A DNA stretch of 64,000 nucleotides from Glandiceps talaboti (lineage: Eukaryota > Hemichordata > Enteropneusta > Spengelidae), in the NCBI RefSeq assembly GCF_964340395.1, contig NC_135556.1:15140910-15204909 (forward strand). The letters run 5' to 3'. Below are positions 39,184 to 51,090 of this stretch, in pieces (the stretch's first letter is position 1; each line of letters begins with the position of its first letter). Under the pieces are notes generated by a model. The model was not told the DNA's origin and searched no databases. It saw only the letters and a list, made by a program, of their open reading frames with translations. A program made the position numbers and the translations under genes.

Positions 39184-40331
39184 CCATCTCTTTGTGAAAA
39201 CGATGAACTCTTCATCCTTTTGGTACATTGTTGAAAAAAATAATGCTGACCTCAATCAACTTTTCGTTCCGTGAAAGTGTGAATAAATCCCGTTAGAAAC
39301 ACATCTTAAAAGTAGCCACTGGAAGCCAAATTATTCTGGTATATATTTTTCACAATAAAATTATTATTGGCAAGTCACTGCCGTGAAATTATAAACTTTG
39401 CCTATCTCCTTGTTCCTCAACAACTTTATAAACAATGATACAAAACAAGAAACGTGGATTGCATTGTAAATATATTTTGTAAAATATACCAAAACAATTT
39501 GAAAGCATGCAATCTTTGACCAAGTTTGAAGTTTTCTGATTAAATCTGTCACAAGAACCCTTTCAGCCCCCACCCGACCCCTGTATATCTACAAATATCT
39601 CTAAGCTTATTCGACAACCAGATACTATGGCTGCAATTGGAAGGCATTGGTATGACAATTGTCAACACCGAATCTTTTCTTCTAATGTTATAAGTTCTAC
39701 ATCTTTTCAAAACTTACACTTTACACGTGGAAATACTGCAAAACAATAATTGCTATCCAAGAATATTTGAAATGTTGCATTTTTATCAGCAAAATACCAA
39801 AAAAGTGTAAGAAAATGAAAATCCAAAACAGATCCGAAGACTAGTGTATGAATCGACGTAAAGTGCCAATGAAGAAACTCTGAAGTCCATATTATGCATC
39901 TCAGTTTATGGCCGTGTACCACATATCACCATCGGAGAAGATCCTGAAATAACAATTGAAAGCTGGAGTATCAAGAAGGTTTCAACACTCAGACGACCAA
40001 GGTAACTGTTACATTGAATTCGATATCAGGTACATTTTAATGTCATAATTCATGGTCCCCCTCCACAATATTTCATTTCTGTGTAACTAATGGATGAAAT
40101 TTATATTTGATTTATATTTGATGATTTATATTTCTTTTTAAAGTATGACCAAGAGGGTCAAGGTCAAAGATTGTAGCAAAACAAGTTACAGCTGATATTA
40201 TTGGGACAGATACTCGAATGCCTGTCAACGATAATTTTACAATATCAAAATTACATTCTGAAAACATGTCGGGTCCGGTCACATCACAGGGCATGATTTG
40301 TCACATGATACTCTCTTGTTGAAGCTTGTCA
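39184..40331. other. Gene-free stretch
   Basis: No supported exon. Minus-strand frames of 60-71 residues have no domains. Confidence 0.55.
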
Positions 40332-40520
40332 GTATTTATTTATTTATCTATTTATTTATTTATTTATTGTTTGTTGAAAATGAAGAAATAAAGAAATAAA
40401 GAAATACTGACAAGCATCAACAAGAGAGTAGTTACAAAAATCATTATCAACCACAAGAATTGTTATATGTTTTCCTATATGCGAAATGGCCAAAATTGTA
40501 CATTTATTGTTTGCGGGTTT

Positions 40521-40551
<31 letters not shown>

Positions 40552-40588
40552 TATATATATTTATTTATTTATTTATTTATTTATTTTG
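40332..40588. repeat. (TTTA)n microsatellites
   Basis: Two TTTA arrays (40332-40369 and 40518-40588), separated by sequence that contains a partial inverse of the surrounding region (GAAGCTTGTCAGTATTT against AAATACTGACAAGCATC). Confidence 0.9.
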
Positions 40589-40613
40589 TTTGCATAACTA
40601 AATAAGCCTGAGT

Positions 40614-40640
40614 CAATCTGATTAAAATCCGACGTAGATG
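40614..40640 (+). mobile_element. Solo tip of the hairpin MITE family
   Basis: CAATCTGATTAAAATCCGACG is nearly the same as the tips of the elements at 9346-9574 and 34938-35136, but no second end is found nearby. It is a truncated third copy. Confidence 0.7.
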
Positions 40641-40766
40641 TCGGCTAATTGTTCATTGCTATTTCACCTTCGTTATTTTGCCTGAATTGACCTTCTTCCT
40701 ACCTGTGACTACTTAGTACTTATATATAATATAACTGCACGCGTGCTTGTGAAGGAGCTATTCCAG

Positions 40767-43700
40767 ACCGACCAAGGGCATGAGGCAACAATTCTGGTGT
40801 CTATAACAATATTGAATAACGTGAATATAGACAACATCAAGTTCTTGTTTATCATTATTTCAGTATCTTGAATCGTTAATTAATATCTAATTATAATACA
40901 CAGAGAAACACATATTTAACTCGATCGAATCGCGCTGGAATACAAATAACTATATACGGGACGCTGCGATGTGGAGTGTACTGATTGAATAGCGCCCCCA
41001 ACGGTCGTAGATTTTACTTCTCTGTCTTGTCGCGAGATCGAATGATTCGAATCTTGGAATTTGAAAATTCAACTTCCACGAGCTCAGCACTTACTCAATT
41101 TGCTCAATTTGCTCATTTGCTAAAAAAGAAGGGGTATCTATAGGACACTTTGGTGTTCTTTTTCGTCTTAAGCTTGAAATTATTATAATTTTTAGCAAAT
41201 GAGCAAATTGAGGAAATTGAGCAAATGCTGAGCTCGTGGAGGTTGAATTTTCAAATTCCAAGATTCGAATCATTCGATCTCACGATCGCGCGACACGACA
41301 GAGAAGTAAATTCTACGACCGTTGGGGGCGCTATTCAAACGGTTGACTCCACAGCAGCGTCCCGTCCAGTGCGATTCAATCGAGTTAAATATATGTGTTT
41401 CTCTGTATATTATAATTAGATATTAATTAGCGATTCGGGATACTGAAATAATGATAAACAAGAACTTGACGAAACTTGTTGATGTGGTCTATATTTACGT
41501 TATTCAATATTGTTATAGACACCAGAATTGTTGCCTCATGCCCTTGGTTTAAGCAGGGGCACGAGGCAACAATTCTGGTGAAACCCAAAAATGATAATGA
41601 TATCCAGGTAATAAAGGCCCAAGTTAGCTATGAGTTACATTTACATACTTACTTCTTTATTTGTAGTTTATTTTAATAAACTCATTATACACGTCTACAC
41701 ATATTTGTTATTTTGGGTATGTATTTGAACGGAAGCTCCGAAACGGTGCGTCTTTTGCGAGGTATATAAACAAAAACACAATTGATAATATCTTGGTTTA
41801 ATCAATATTTGATGCGGTAGAGTTACGGTAGGCTCGAACACACAGTCGATTCCGGTCTATATTATTTTCATAAAATTACGTAAAAATAATCATTAAACAT
41901 TACTCGTCATATCTGTGTCTCTTCAAAATATACCTTTGAATGAAAGAGAAAACGTAACAACATCATTTGACTGCATAAACAAAAACGCGTAAGTTTGCCC
42001 GAAACAGAAAGTGTCCGTGAACGAGGGCGATGTGGTTTCAATCTTACGACGAAAAAGAACACCGGAGTGTCCTACCCTTCCTTTTTTAGCAATTGAGCAA
42101 ATTGAGCAAATTGAGCAAATTGAGTAAATGTCGAGCTCGTGCATATGGAATTTTCAAAATCCAGTACTTTTATGGACGGTTGCAAAGATTCGAATCATTC
42201 AAGCTCGCGATCGCGAGCGCGCGACAAGACAGATAATTTATATAACCGTTGGGGGCGCTACACAATCGGTACACTGCTCCACACACGTTAGACTAGACAT
42301 GCATTATGCATGTTACGTCCCAGTCCGCCGTATTCTATTTATATTCAGCGCGTTTCAAGTTACTGTATGTATTTTTCTGTGTATTTTAATTAGATATTAA
42401 TTATTGATTCAAGATAATGAAGTAATTATAAACTTGACGGAACTTTTTGATATTGTTTTTATTCATGTTATTCAATTGTTGATAGACACCAGAATTGTTG
42501 CCTCATGCCCTTGGTTTAAGTAAGGAATACGTTTGAGCTCGAGCACGCTAGCAGCAGAGCATGTCAACTGTCGCGAGCACACTAAGCATCGATTTTGCAC
42601 CATGTCTATCCGTATACTTTCTTTTTTCTTTATTCTTTTTTGGAGTCTTCCATATTTATATAAACTTTTTTTCTACGATTATTATAAAAAAATGTTTCAT
42701 TTTTTGAAAAGACCAGAAAGTGTACAAGTACATACATAAAATATTTTTAATCATTCCATTTCTGGCCTTAAACCCAAAATAACAAATATGTGTAGACGTG
42801 TATAATGAGTTTATTAAAATATACTATAAATAAAGAAGTAAGTATGTAAATGTGACTCATAGCTAACTTGGACCTTTATTACCTGTATGACATCATTATC
42901 ATTTTCGAGTTTCACCAGAATTGTTGCCTCATGCCCCTGCTTAAACTTGTAATACAGAGGGGTAGGACACGGCATCGAATAAACCAACCAGGACGCTTCA
43001 AATCGAACATGTGACCCATGAATTTTTTCTCGAAGCTTGATACCACCTGCTGCCCTCTTGTGGTGAGGTATATTTTTCGCATGTAGCACTACATGATTGT
43101 GGCGTTTGCGGGACAGTAAAACAGATTGCCGAAACAGCATATTATATGAACTGAAGCTCCGAAACATTGCGTCTTTTGCGAGGGATATAAACAAAAACAC
43201 AATTGATAATATCTTGGTTTAATCAATATTTGGTGCCGAAGAGTTGCGGTAGGCTCGAACACACAGTTGATTCCGGTCTATATTATTTTCATAAAAGTAC
43301 GTAAAAATAATCATTAAACATTAGTCGTCATATCTGTGTCTCTTCAAAATATACCTTTGAATGAAAGAGAAAACGTAACAACATTATTTGACTGAGTAAA
43401 CAAATACTCTTAAGTTTGAACGAAACAAAAAGTGTCCGTGAATGAGGGCGATGTGGTTTCAAGCTTACAATGAAAAAGAACACCAAAGTGTCCTACCCCT
43501 TCTTTTTTTAGCAAATGACCAAATTGAGGAAATTGAGCAAATGCTGAGCTCGTGGAGGTTGAATTTTCAAATTCCAAGATTCGAATCATTCGATCTCGCG
43601 ATCGCGCGACAAGACAGAGAAGTAAATTCTACGACCGTTGGGGGCGCTATTCAATCGGTACACTCCACAGCAGTGTCCCGTATATTCTATTTGTATTCCA

Positions 43701-44297
43701 GCTCGATTCGATCGAGTTAGATATATGTATTTCTCTGCGTATTATAATTATATATTAATTAGCGATTCAAGATGCAGAATATAATGATAAACAAGAATTT
43801 GACGGAACTTGTTGATGTCGTCTATATTCACGGCGTTATTCAATATTGTTATAGACACCAGAATTGTTGCCTCAAGCCCTTGAATACGTTTGAGCTCGAA
43901 CACGCCAAGCAGCGCAGCGCATCAGCTGTCACGAGCGCACTAAGCGTCGATTTTGCACCATGTCTATCCGTATACTTTCTTTTTCTTTATTCTTTTTTGG
44001 AGTCATCCATATTTATGTAAACCTTTTTTCTGCGATTATTAAAATGTTTCATTTTTTTAAAAGACCAGACAGTGACGAGTACATATATATAATATTTTTA
44101 ATCATTCCGTTTCTGGCCTTATACCCAAAATAACAAATATGTGTAGACGTACATAATGAGTTTATCAAAATATACTATAGATAAAGAAGTAAGTATGTAA
44201 ATGTGACTCATAGCTAACTTGGGCCTTCATTTACCTGTATCAGATCATTATCATTTTCGGGTTTCATCAGAATTGTTGCCTCATGCCCCTGGACCGA
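40767..44297. mobile_element. 3.5-kb composite of foldback repeats, TSD ACCGA
   Basis: The outer tips CCAAGGGCATGAGGCAACAA (from 40772) and the inverse of CCAGGGGCATGAGG (to 44292) are flanked by ACCGA on both sides (40767-40771, 44293-44297). Inside, 40772-41547 is itself an inverted repeat with arms of about 355 bp. Further tips occur at about 41554, 42486, 42912 and 43855. Repeated modules (for example a GAGCTCGTGGAGGTTGAATT block and a CGACCGTTGGGGGCGCTATT block) recur in both orientations. The short peptides encoded by these modules are by-products of repetition. No transposase seen. Confidence 0.75.
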
Positions 44298-44830
44298 CGC
44301 GGAAGTAGTAGCCGAGCTTGTCTAAGGGAGTAAGGTGCTGATCTGTAACCCCCCCCCCGTCTATAACTTATGAGCTCTCGTGCTCTCAGTACTAGAGGTA
44401 TAGGAGTCATACATTAGCGCCATAGCACTTGAGTACGTACGCCATCTCATACAGTGACTATTTTGCAATGTAACGAACGATATACAGGTACATTCTGTAT
44501 TATCTTCAGGCCAGAGAATATCTAATTCTGTCAGTGTTATACATTTTCACTCCAATTCTCAGTTTGTGTGATTGTAACAATTGTTGTTGCCGTTTCCACA
44601 TTCAATTAAAATTACCCCCCCCCCCCGCCCCATATATGAATATCAAGTGAACCAAGTTCAGTAATTCTTTCATATCATATACTTACTTTTGTACAACGCG
44701 AATGGACTTGGCTAATTGCTAGACAACTATTTTCATTCTCATCATTGGTATAACATAATTTACTTATTTTATTAGCTGAGTTTCTCAATCAGTATAGTGC
44801 CACAGGCATGGCAAAGTGTCTGTTTATGTC

Positions 44831-44897
<67 letters not shown>

Positions 44898-45405
44898 GCA
44901 GTGTAAATTACTCTAAACTAAAAAAAAAGCTGGGCAAAGTGCAGTGAATGTTGGAATGTTACTTTGGGTAAATCAAAATTATACTCAGCATAGGTGTGTG
45001 ATTTGGGTCAGAAAATGTTCATTTTCATTAATTTTTACAAAATTGGCAAAATTGGCAAAATTGTCAAGTCATTCTTGAATTTTTTTTTAGATGCAATGAA
45101 ACCATTAAAAACTGTAATGGGGGTAATTTACACCTTGTTTATAGGACCATTACTATAATATTGTTGGTATTGCTTGATAACTGTTTTCAACACAGCCATG
45201 ATAGACAAGGAAGTGTCTGTGGCACAACCGAACTAAAAGCTTCAGTCATACTATAGGCATGGCACATGATGTCTGTGCATCCATGGAGGTAGGAAGGACA
45301 CACACACACACATCACTAAAACATAACCTTCCCTTTAGAAATTCAAAGTCTGTAGGAAAGAATAACAGTTCATAATGAATATTTGATAACCTACAGAAAT
45401 CCAAG
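44298..45405. other. Upstream region of methyltransferase gene
   Basis: Contains C-runs near 44350 and 44617, a (TCTG)n microsatellite at 44831-44899 and a short AC tract near 45298-45312. No clear core promoter could be assigned. Confidence 0.55.
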
Positions 45406-46618
45406 ATGGCGACATTAGATTTGCAACTCATTGAATCAGACCCTACATACTATCACAAAGTACATAACAAATACAATGAAAACTTCAGCAGAGATGAAGA
45501 AGAATGGGAACGCATTTGGAAAGAGAACAACAAGATGTATACCTTTGATGAAAGCAAAGAAGATTTTTGTATCCTCTCAGTTGGATCTGGAGAAGGTAGA
45601 CCTTACTAACATTGTCATGTGTAATTTGCATAACTTTTATCTACAGTATTTGCTGCATCCACTGAAAGACATGTATAAAATGAACTATCATTTCAAGTCA
45701 TTGTGAGTGTCTTTAAAGGGACATGTTGCAATCCCTGGTCTTCTCATTAGTGTTATCTTATCAGTGGAACCATAAGGATTACTTTGGGATTATTCTTTTG
45801 ATCAGGACCAACCTCATAGATCTGCTAAACAACTGGTTTTCACCCACAAGTAGGCATTTAAAGGATCAGTCTGAAATCTTCACATAACTTCATAAGGGCT
45901 GTTTATCAATTCATATGTTTCCACCTCTTCCAACAAGGACATTCAAGCATGACAAATAGTAAAGGAGATTAGATTTTGATTGAAGTCACAACAGCAACCA
46001 CAAACATCTGTCCCAAACAGTCAGCACAGTTTATCAAGATATTTCATTTCTTTTTCACATCATCGATGTTAATTTGGCCATCTATTTGAAGAGCTGCCAA
46101 AATAACCTGAATAGAGATAGATGAGGGACAGTGTTTCCTCCCTAATTAGATCCATGGGAACATTCTCTGTGATCATGTCACTATGTTATGTGATCATGAA
46201 CATCACTGTCTATCATAGAGTGAACAACAGTTGCAGTCGAAAGCTCTTGACTTATCAACAGCGCCCTCTATCATAGAGTAAAGAACAGTGCAGTCGAAAA
46301 CTCTTGGCTTATCAAATTATGTAAAGTTATGTTATGTAAAGTCGTTACGCTAGAATTCCCGAAATAAAGTTAGTGTTTACAGGGGCAGTTATGCAATGTC
46401 CAAATATGGCATATTTGTCAGCTCAGAATGCACTGCTTATGTCACTATAACAGTTGGGGTAAGCTGATTGGATGGACAACTTTTTTTTTTGTGCTGATTG
46501 AGGGACTTTGACCAGACGTGGTTCAGTTAGAGACCACATTGGCATCCAGACTAACTTAACATGTGTATCAAATTTCAGCTCATTTGACCCATTTTCCTGA
46601 GAAAGTGATTGCATGGAA

Positions 46619-46668
<50 letters not shown>

Positions 46669-46670
46669 TT

Positions 46671-46738
<68 letters not shown>

Positions 46739-49358
46739 GCATCGAAACATAGGCAACCCCTTTGAAGCGAAATATTGTTAAATCTTGGCCAGAAGAAGTC
46801 TGTTTTGCACTTCGGTGAGGCACCAGGGGAGAGTAAAGAATGATAGGCACTTCATCCATAACGCTTCAACCAGTCAACACTAAAGGTCTCTCCTATGCTA
46901 GATTTAAATGCAAATTTTGATAACTCTGTTGTATAGAGATCGTGTCATACTGAGTTAGTGAAAATGACATGAGATTCGTAAACATGACAATTGCTTCTTA
47001 TCCAAAATCAGCTTGACTGTTGTCCCCTTTTCAATATAACTTGTGTGCGTTGTTTTGTTTTGTTTTGATAAAGTATTTGATGTCAGATAGCATAATTATA
47101 TCTAGACTACACTATACATTAAACCCAAACAATTCTGCTTTCCTTCCCTCTAGGTACAAGAGAGGTAGTTATCCTAGAATCTGCTCTAAAACGACACCCA
47201 AAGGTTTACTTACGAGTTATTGAACCTGAGCAAACAGCAGCAGATATCTTCAAGGATAAATGCGCTAAACTACAGGAAACCTTTCCTGGCCTGCGTGTCG
47301 ACTGGTATGTCAAAACTTTTCAAGACTACATGAAAGATGACGGCAAGGAGAGTGAAATGGAAAAGTTTAATTTCATAACCTGTTTGCATAGCCTGTACTA
47401 CATGGATGATCTCTCAACAGCAATGGATTCCTCTATAAATACACCAAACCTGGAGGCATAATAGCAATAACTATGATTGACTCAAATAGTAAGGATATAC
47501 TTGTGTTTTAAGTGTTTAAAATCCTAGGTTGGTAGGCAGTAGATCTATGTGTCAGTATTTGAAATGGGGCAAAGTTTGAAGGTGGTACATGCTGTGTAAT
47601 AAACATCATTACAGCAGTTCCAGAAACAAACCCTCGGCATTTTTGGTCTTGCTCACTAAAGTAAAGGTACCATGCCAAATTGAAATGGTATGTGACGCTT
47701 TCTGTTTCGGGCAAACTTACGCGTTTTTGTTTACTCAGTCAAATGATGTTGTTACGTTTTCTCTTTCATTCAAAGGTATATTTTGAAGAGACACAGATAT
47801 GACGAGTAATGTTTAATGATTATTTTTACGTAATTTTATGAAAATAATATAGACCGGAATCGACTGTGTGTTCGAGCCTACCGTAACTCTACGGCATCAA
47901 ATATTGATTAAACCAAGATATTATCAATTGTGTTTTTGTTTATATCCCTCGCAAAAGACGCATCGTTTCTGAGCTTCAGTTCATGTAATATGCTGTTTCG
48001 GCAATCTGTTTTACTGTCCCGCAAACGCCACAATGTATTGAAACATGCGAAATATATACCTCACCACAAGAGGGCAGCAGGTGGTATCGAGCTTCGAGCG
48101 AAAATTCATGGGTCACATGTTCGATTTGAAGCGTCCTGATTGGTTAATTCGATGCCTTGTCCTACCCCTCTGTATTACAAGTTTAAGCAAGGAATGCGTT
48201 TGAGCTCGAGCTCGAGCACGGCAAGCAGCACGTCACGCATCGAAGCGTCAGCTGTCGCGAGCGAACTAAGCGTCGATTTTGCATGCACCATGATCATGTT
48301 CCATTAAATCATTACAGACAAAATCTATCCATATAGTTTCTTTTCCTTTATTCTTTTTTGGAGTCTTCCATATTTATATAAACTTTTTCTGCGATTATTA
48401 AAAATGTTTCATTTTTTAAAAGACCGGAAAGTGTACAAATACATACCCAAAATAACAAATATGTGTAGACGTGTATAATGAGTTTATTAAAATAAACTAC
48501 AAATAAAGAAGTAAGTATGTAAATGTGACTCATAGCTAACTTGGGCCTTTATTACCTGGATATCATTAACATTTTTGGGTTTCACCAGAATTGTTGCCTC
48601 ATGCCCCTGGTCCTACCCCCTTTTTTTAAGCAAATGAGCAAATTGAGCAAATTGAGCAAATGCTGAGCTCGTGGAGGTTGAATTTTCAAATTCCAAGATT
48701 CGAATCATTCGATCTCGCGATCGCGCGACAAGACAGAGAAGTAAATTCTACGACCGTTGGGGGCGCTATTCAATCGGTACACTCCACAGCCATGCTCCAC
48801 AGCAGTGTGTCCCGTATATTCTATTTGTATTCCAGTGCGATTCGATCGAGTTAAATATATGTATTTCTCTAGCTCTGCGTATTATAAATATATATTAATT
48901 AGCGATTCAAGATACTGAATATAATGATGAACAAGAACTTGACGGAACTTGTTGATGTCGTCTATATTCACGGCGTTATTCAATATTTTTATAGACACCA
49001 GAATTGTTGCCTCAAGCCCTTGGTCTGGATAACACACAAATTACAGTTGGTCTTGTTATTGGTTGCTTCTTTCCAAATATACAGGTACACTTGGCAGGAT
49101 GACAATTACCCTATAAGTCTTAAGTCTGCGAATGATGTCAGATTGGAGATAAAGAAGAAAGGATGGATATCAGAGTCAAAGTATAACTGGGGTAGAGTAG
49201 ACGTTACATCACTTCTTGACAATCCTGAATCAGAAGACGGCAATATGGTGCTGGATTTTGTTATGCATATTATCAACTTCCGTAACACCGCCCCGAGAGC
49301 ACTACTCAATGAGGCCATGAAACTACGAAATGAAAGATGGGAGAAAACGAGTGTCTAA
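45406..49358 (+). CDS. Histamine N-methyltransferase-like SAM methyltransferase (4 exons, one frameshift)
   Basis: Exons: 45406-45595, 47154-47488, 47615-47660 (46-nt microexon), 49085-49358. With one base restored the product is about 281 residues, close to the 292 of vertebrate HNMT. The glycine motif for S-adenosylmethionine, SVGSGEG (about 58-64), spans the exon 1/2 junction. It is followed by LRVIEPE (acidic end of strand 2), then HSLYYMDD and KPGGIIAI, all typical of the class I fold of HNMT-like enzymes. The substrate cannot be told from sequence. Exon phases close only if exon 2 gains one base, and the expected MDFLYKY reads one T short near 47428. This is an error or a disabling deletion. 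The microexon restores phase between exons 2 and 4. A foldback repeat fills intron 3. Confidence 0.82.
46480..46739. repeat. Dispersed repeat with (GACA)n tail
   Basis: A block containing CAAATTTCAGCTCATTTGAC and GAGAAAGTGATTGCATGGAA passes directly into (GACA)n (46619-46739, one ATTGACA interruption). It lies in intron 1 of the methyltransferase gene. Confidence 0.8.
47690..49023. mobile_element. Foldback-family insertion in methyltransferase intron 3
   Basis: Made of the same modules as 40772-44292. The first part matches the reverse complement of about 41740-42010 and 43060-43450; tips occur at about 48586 and 48994-49023. It starts about 30 bp after the microexon and stops about 60 bp before exon 4. 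The left boundary is unclear. Confidence 0.7.
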
Positions 49359-49623
49359 TGACAGAGAAGAACTTGTTATCAGAAAACCTCCACATTGAAA
49401 TTCACTGTATATATTTACCCCAGCCCTACCCCATGTACTTACTGAGTCTCCCTTAATACTTATGAGCAAAATTGTTGCTATATTGATCAGTCAAATGTCC
49501 ACATTCTACGTTTCTGTAACTGTGAATAATCATAGAAGCAATTGTACATGCAATGAAGACTACTTATGTATTGGATTTTACACTACATAAAAATTTGTCA
49601 CATTTTAGATTAAATGATCATAA
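49359..49623. other. 3' UTR of methyltransferase gene
   Basis: AT-rich sequence after the stop codon. No canonical AATAAA was identified with confidence. Confidence 0.4.
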
Positions 49624-49770
49624 TTTGGGTGTAGAAATGGGAAGAAAAAGTTAACCAAGATTACCTTTAAGTGAAAGAATTTGTCACAAATACAATAATA
49701 ATGAAATAGATGATGAGTTTCACTTATTATTTTCATGTAAGGAACACAAATCTGAAAGAATTATATTGCG
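49624..49770 (+). pseudogene. LINE ORF2 C-terminal remnant
   Basis: A degenerate frame reads EMGRKKK..PLSERICHKY and EIDDEFHLLFSCKEHKSER, matching the C-terminal Cys/His motif region of LINE ORF2 proteins (compare CKLCSRGKEDIYHFLFMCP in the LINE nearby). No ORF remains. Confidence 0.65.
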
Positions 49771-49884
49771 TCGTATATACTACGCGATAAAAAAAACACT
49801 GACCGTAGCTCCATGCAGCAAGTTCATTGTATACTTTTTATCAATTGGCGTCATTCACTCGTACTTGGTCAGTTTTGGGCCAAT

Positions 49885-50700
49885 TACTTACATGTTGAGG
49901 GTCCAGATATGTTTGCCGAGTTCCGTAGAGTTCATATGTTTAGTGTGTCGGAATGATGCTGTATGGTTTCTGTACCTTGTCTTAAACTCGTTTTCTGTAA
50001 GCCCAATGTATGTTTCTGTAATGTCGTTGTCCTTGCGTGTGACGGCTGCTTGGTAGATGACGGATCGCTGTAGATAGTTTTCGTTGAGCGGGCATGTTTT
50101 CTTTTGCCGACAGTTGCATGTTTTACTGGCATTGGTGCTGTTTACGGTGGTGTTGGTGCGTTCGTGTGAAATAAGGATGCGTTTGTTGTGGTTGTTGATG
50201 ACGTGCTTGATGTTATTCATGCAGCTGTAACTGATTTTAACGGTGTTGCGGTTGAAGATTTTTTAAGTTTATGATCTTTGTGGAAGTGTTTGTCTATAAG
50301 GCTGAGGAATCTGTGTCCGATGTTGATGCTAACATTTTTGCTGAATTTTTGTTGTACCATAGTATGTCTTTCTTTTGTCTGTTTCTTCGTCTAGAGGTCG
50401 TAGTCGGCTCGTAGTGTAGTGTGTATTTGTATCCGCTCTCAGTGCTTTTTGGTATGGAGGTGCGGCTTGGTCGAAGGATGCTTTGTCCGAAGAGTGTAAT
50501 GATAGGCGTTTGTTAATACCGATGGGTATGTTCTTTGTCGTGATTTGTGGGTGGTTGCTCTCTCGATGTACATGTAGGATGGAGTCAGGCTTTGTGTAGG
50601 GCCGGTACGTACCGTTGCTCAAGTTGAGGGTGACATCTAAAAAGCTGATTATCTGTTTGTTGGCTTCTATTGTAATGCTTAATCGGTATTAACAAACGGG
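49885..50700 (-). pseudogene. Penelope-like element remnant (RT end plus GIY-YIG)
   Basis: Read from high to low coordinates. First comes the end of the reverse transcriptase and linker (YRPYTKPDSILHVHRESNHP, INKRLSLHSSDKASFDQA), then after frameshifts KIFNRNTVKISYSC. Next is a GIY-YIG endonuclease region with a Cys cluster (CNCRQKKTCPL) and the motif TYIGLTENEFKTRYRNHTAS. This order is diagnostic of Penelope-like retroelements. Stops and frame changes (for example after TKIQQKC) show it is dead, and both ends are truncated. Confidence 0.85.
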
Positions 50701-50722
50701 CTTACAGAAAACGAGTTTAAGG
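50685..50722 (+). repeat. Rearranged inverted snippet of the same Penelope element
   Basis: Two pieces of the neighbouring remnant appear here in reverse complement, fused together: GGTATTAACAAACG (complement of about 50508-50521) and GGCTTACAGAAAACGAGTTT (complement of about 49981-50003). This implies an inverted second copy with an internal deletion. Confidence 0.6.
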
Positions 50723-51090
50723 ATGGAGACCACACAAAAACTAGACAAAATTACAAAATTAACTTTTTTGGGGGAATGACTACCAACCATCTCAGCTATC
50801 ATTGTATGCAACCTAAATGAATGTAGCACTTCTCAATCTTGAGATATGGGAAGAAATAAAAAACCAAAACAAATGCACATGGCTTTACAACCATTTGCAC
50901 ACTTTATTATAATATAGCGGGAAGTGTCAAGTACTAGGGAGGGCGCTTGACATAACGACACACATCGTTTTGAATCTAAACTTTCCACCTCCTGTGTTTT
51001 ATACGAGTCGAGTCTGTTAAGATATTCTAAACATACTGTGATATCTATGAAGTGTCCAAGACCAGTGACATCAAGATATAAAGACCGAGA

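Noticed and set aside
44338-44360. G/C homopolymer runs (also at 11241, 24265, 36729 and 56434) as quadruplex signals
   Set aside because: Single homopolymer runs, several of them inside Harbinger-like ends. There is no four-tract arrangement worth claiming, and their length is unreliable in assemblies.
41225-48898. Recurrent short ORFs (MLSSWRLNFQIPRFESF-type and MFLFISLAKDA-type peptides) at 41225, 42814, 43442, 47930 and 48660
   Set aside because: They are copies of the foldback repeat modules in both orientations, with no domain, consistent start or transposase motif.
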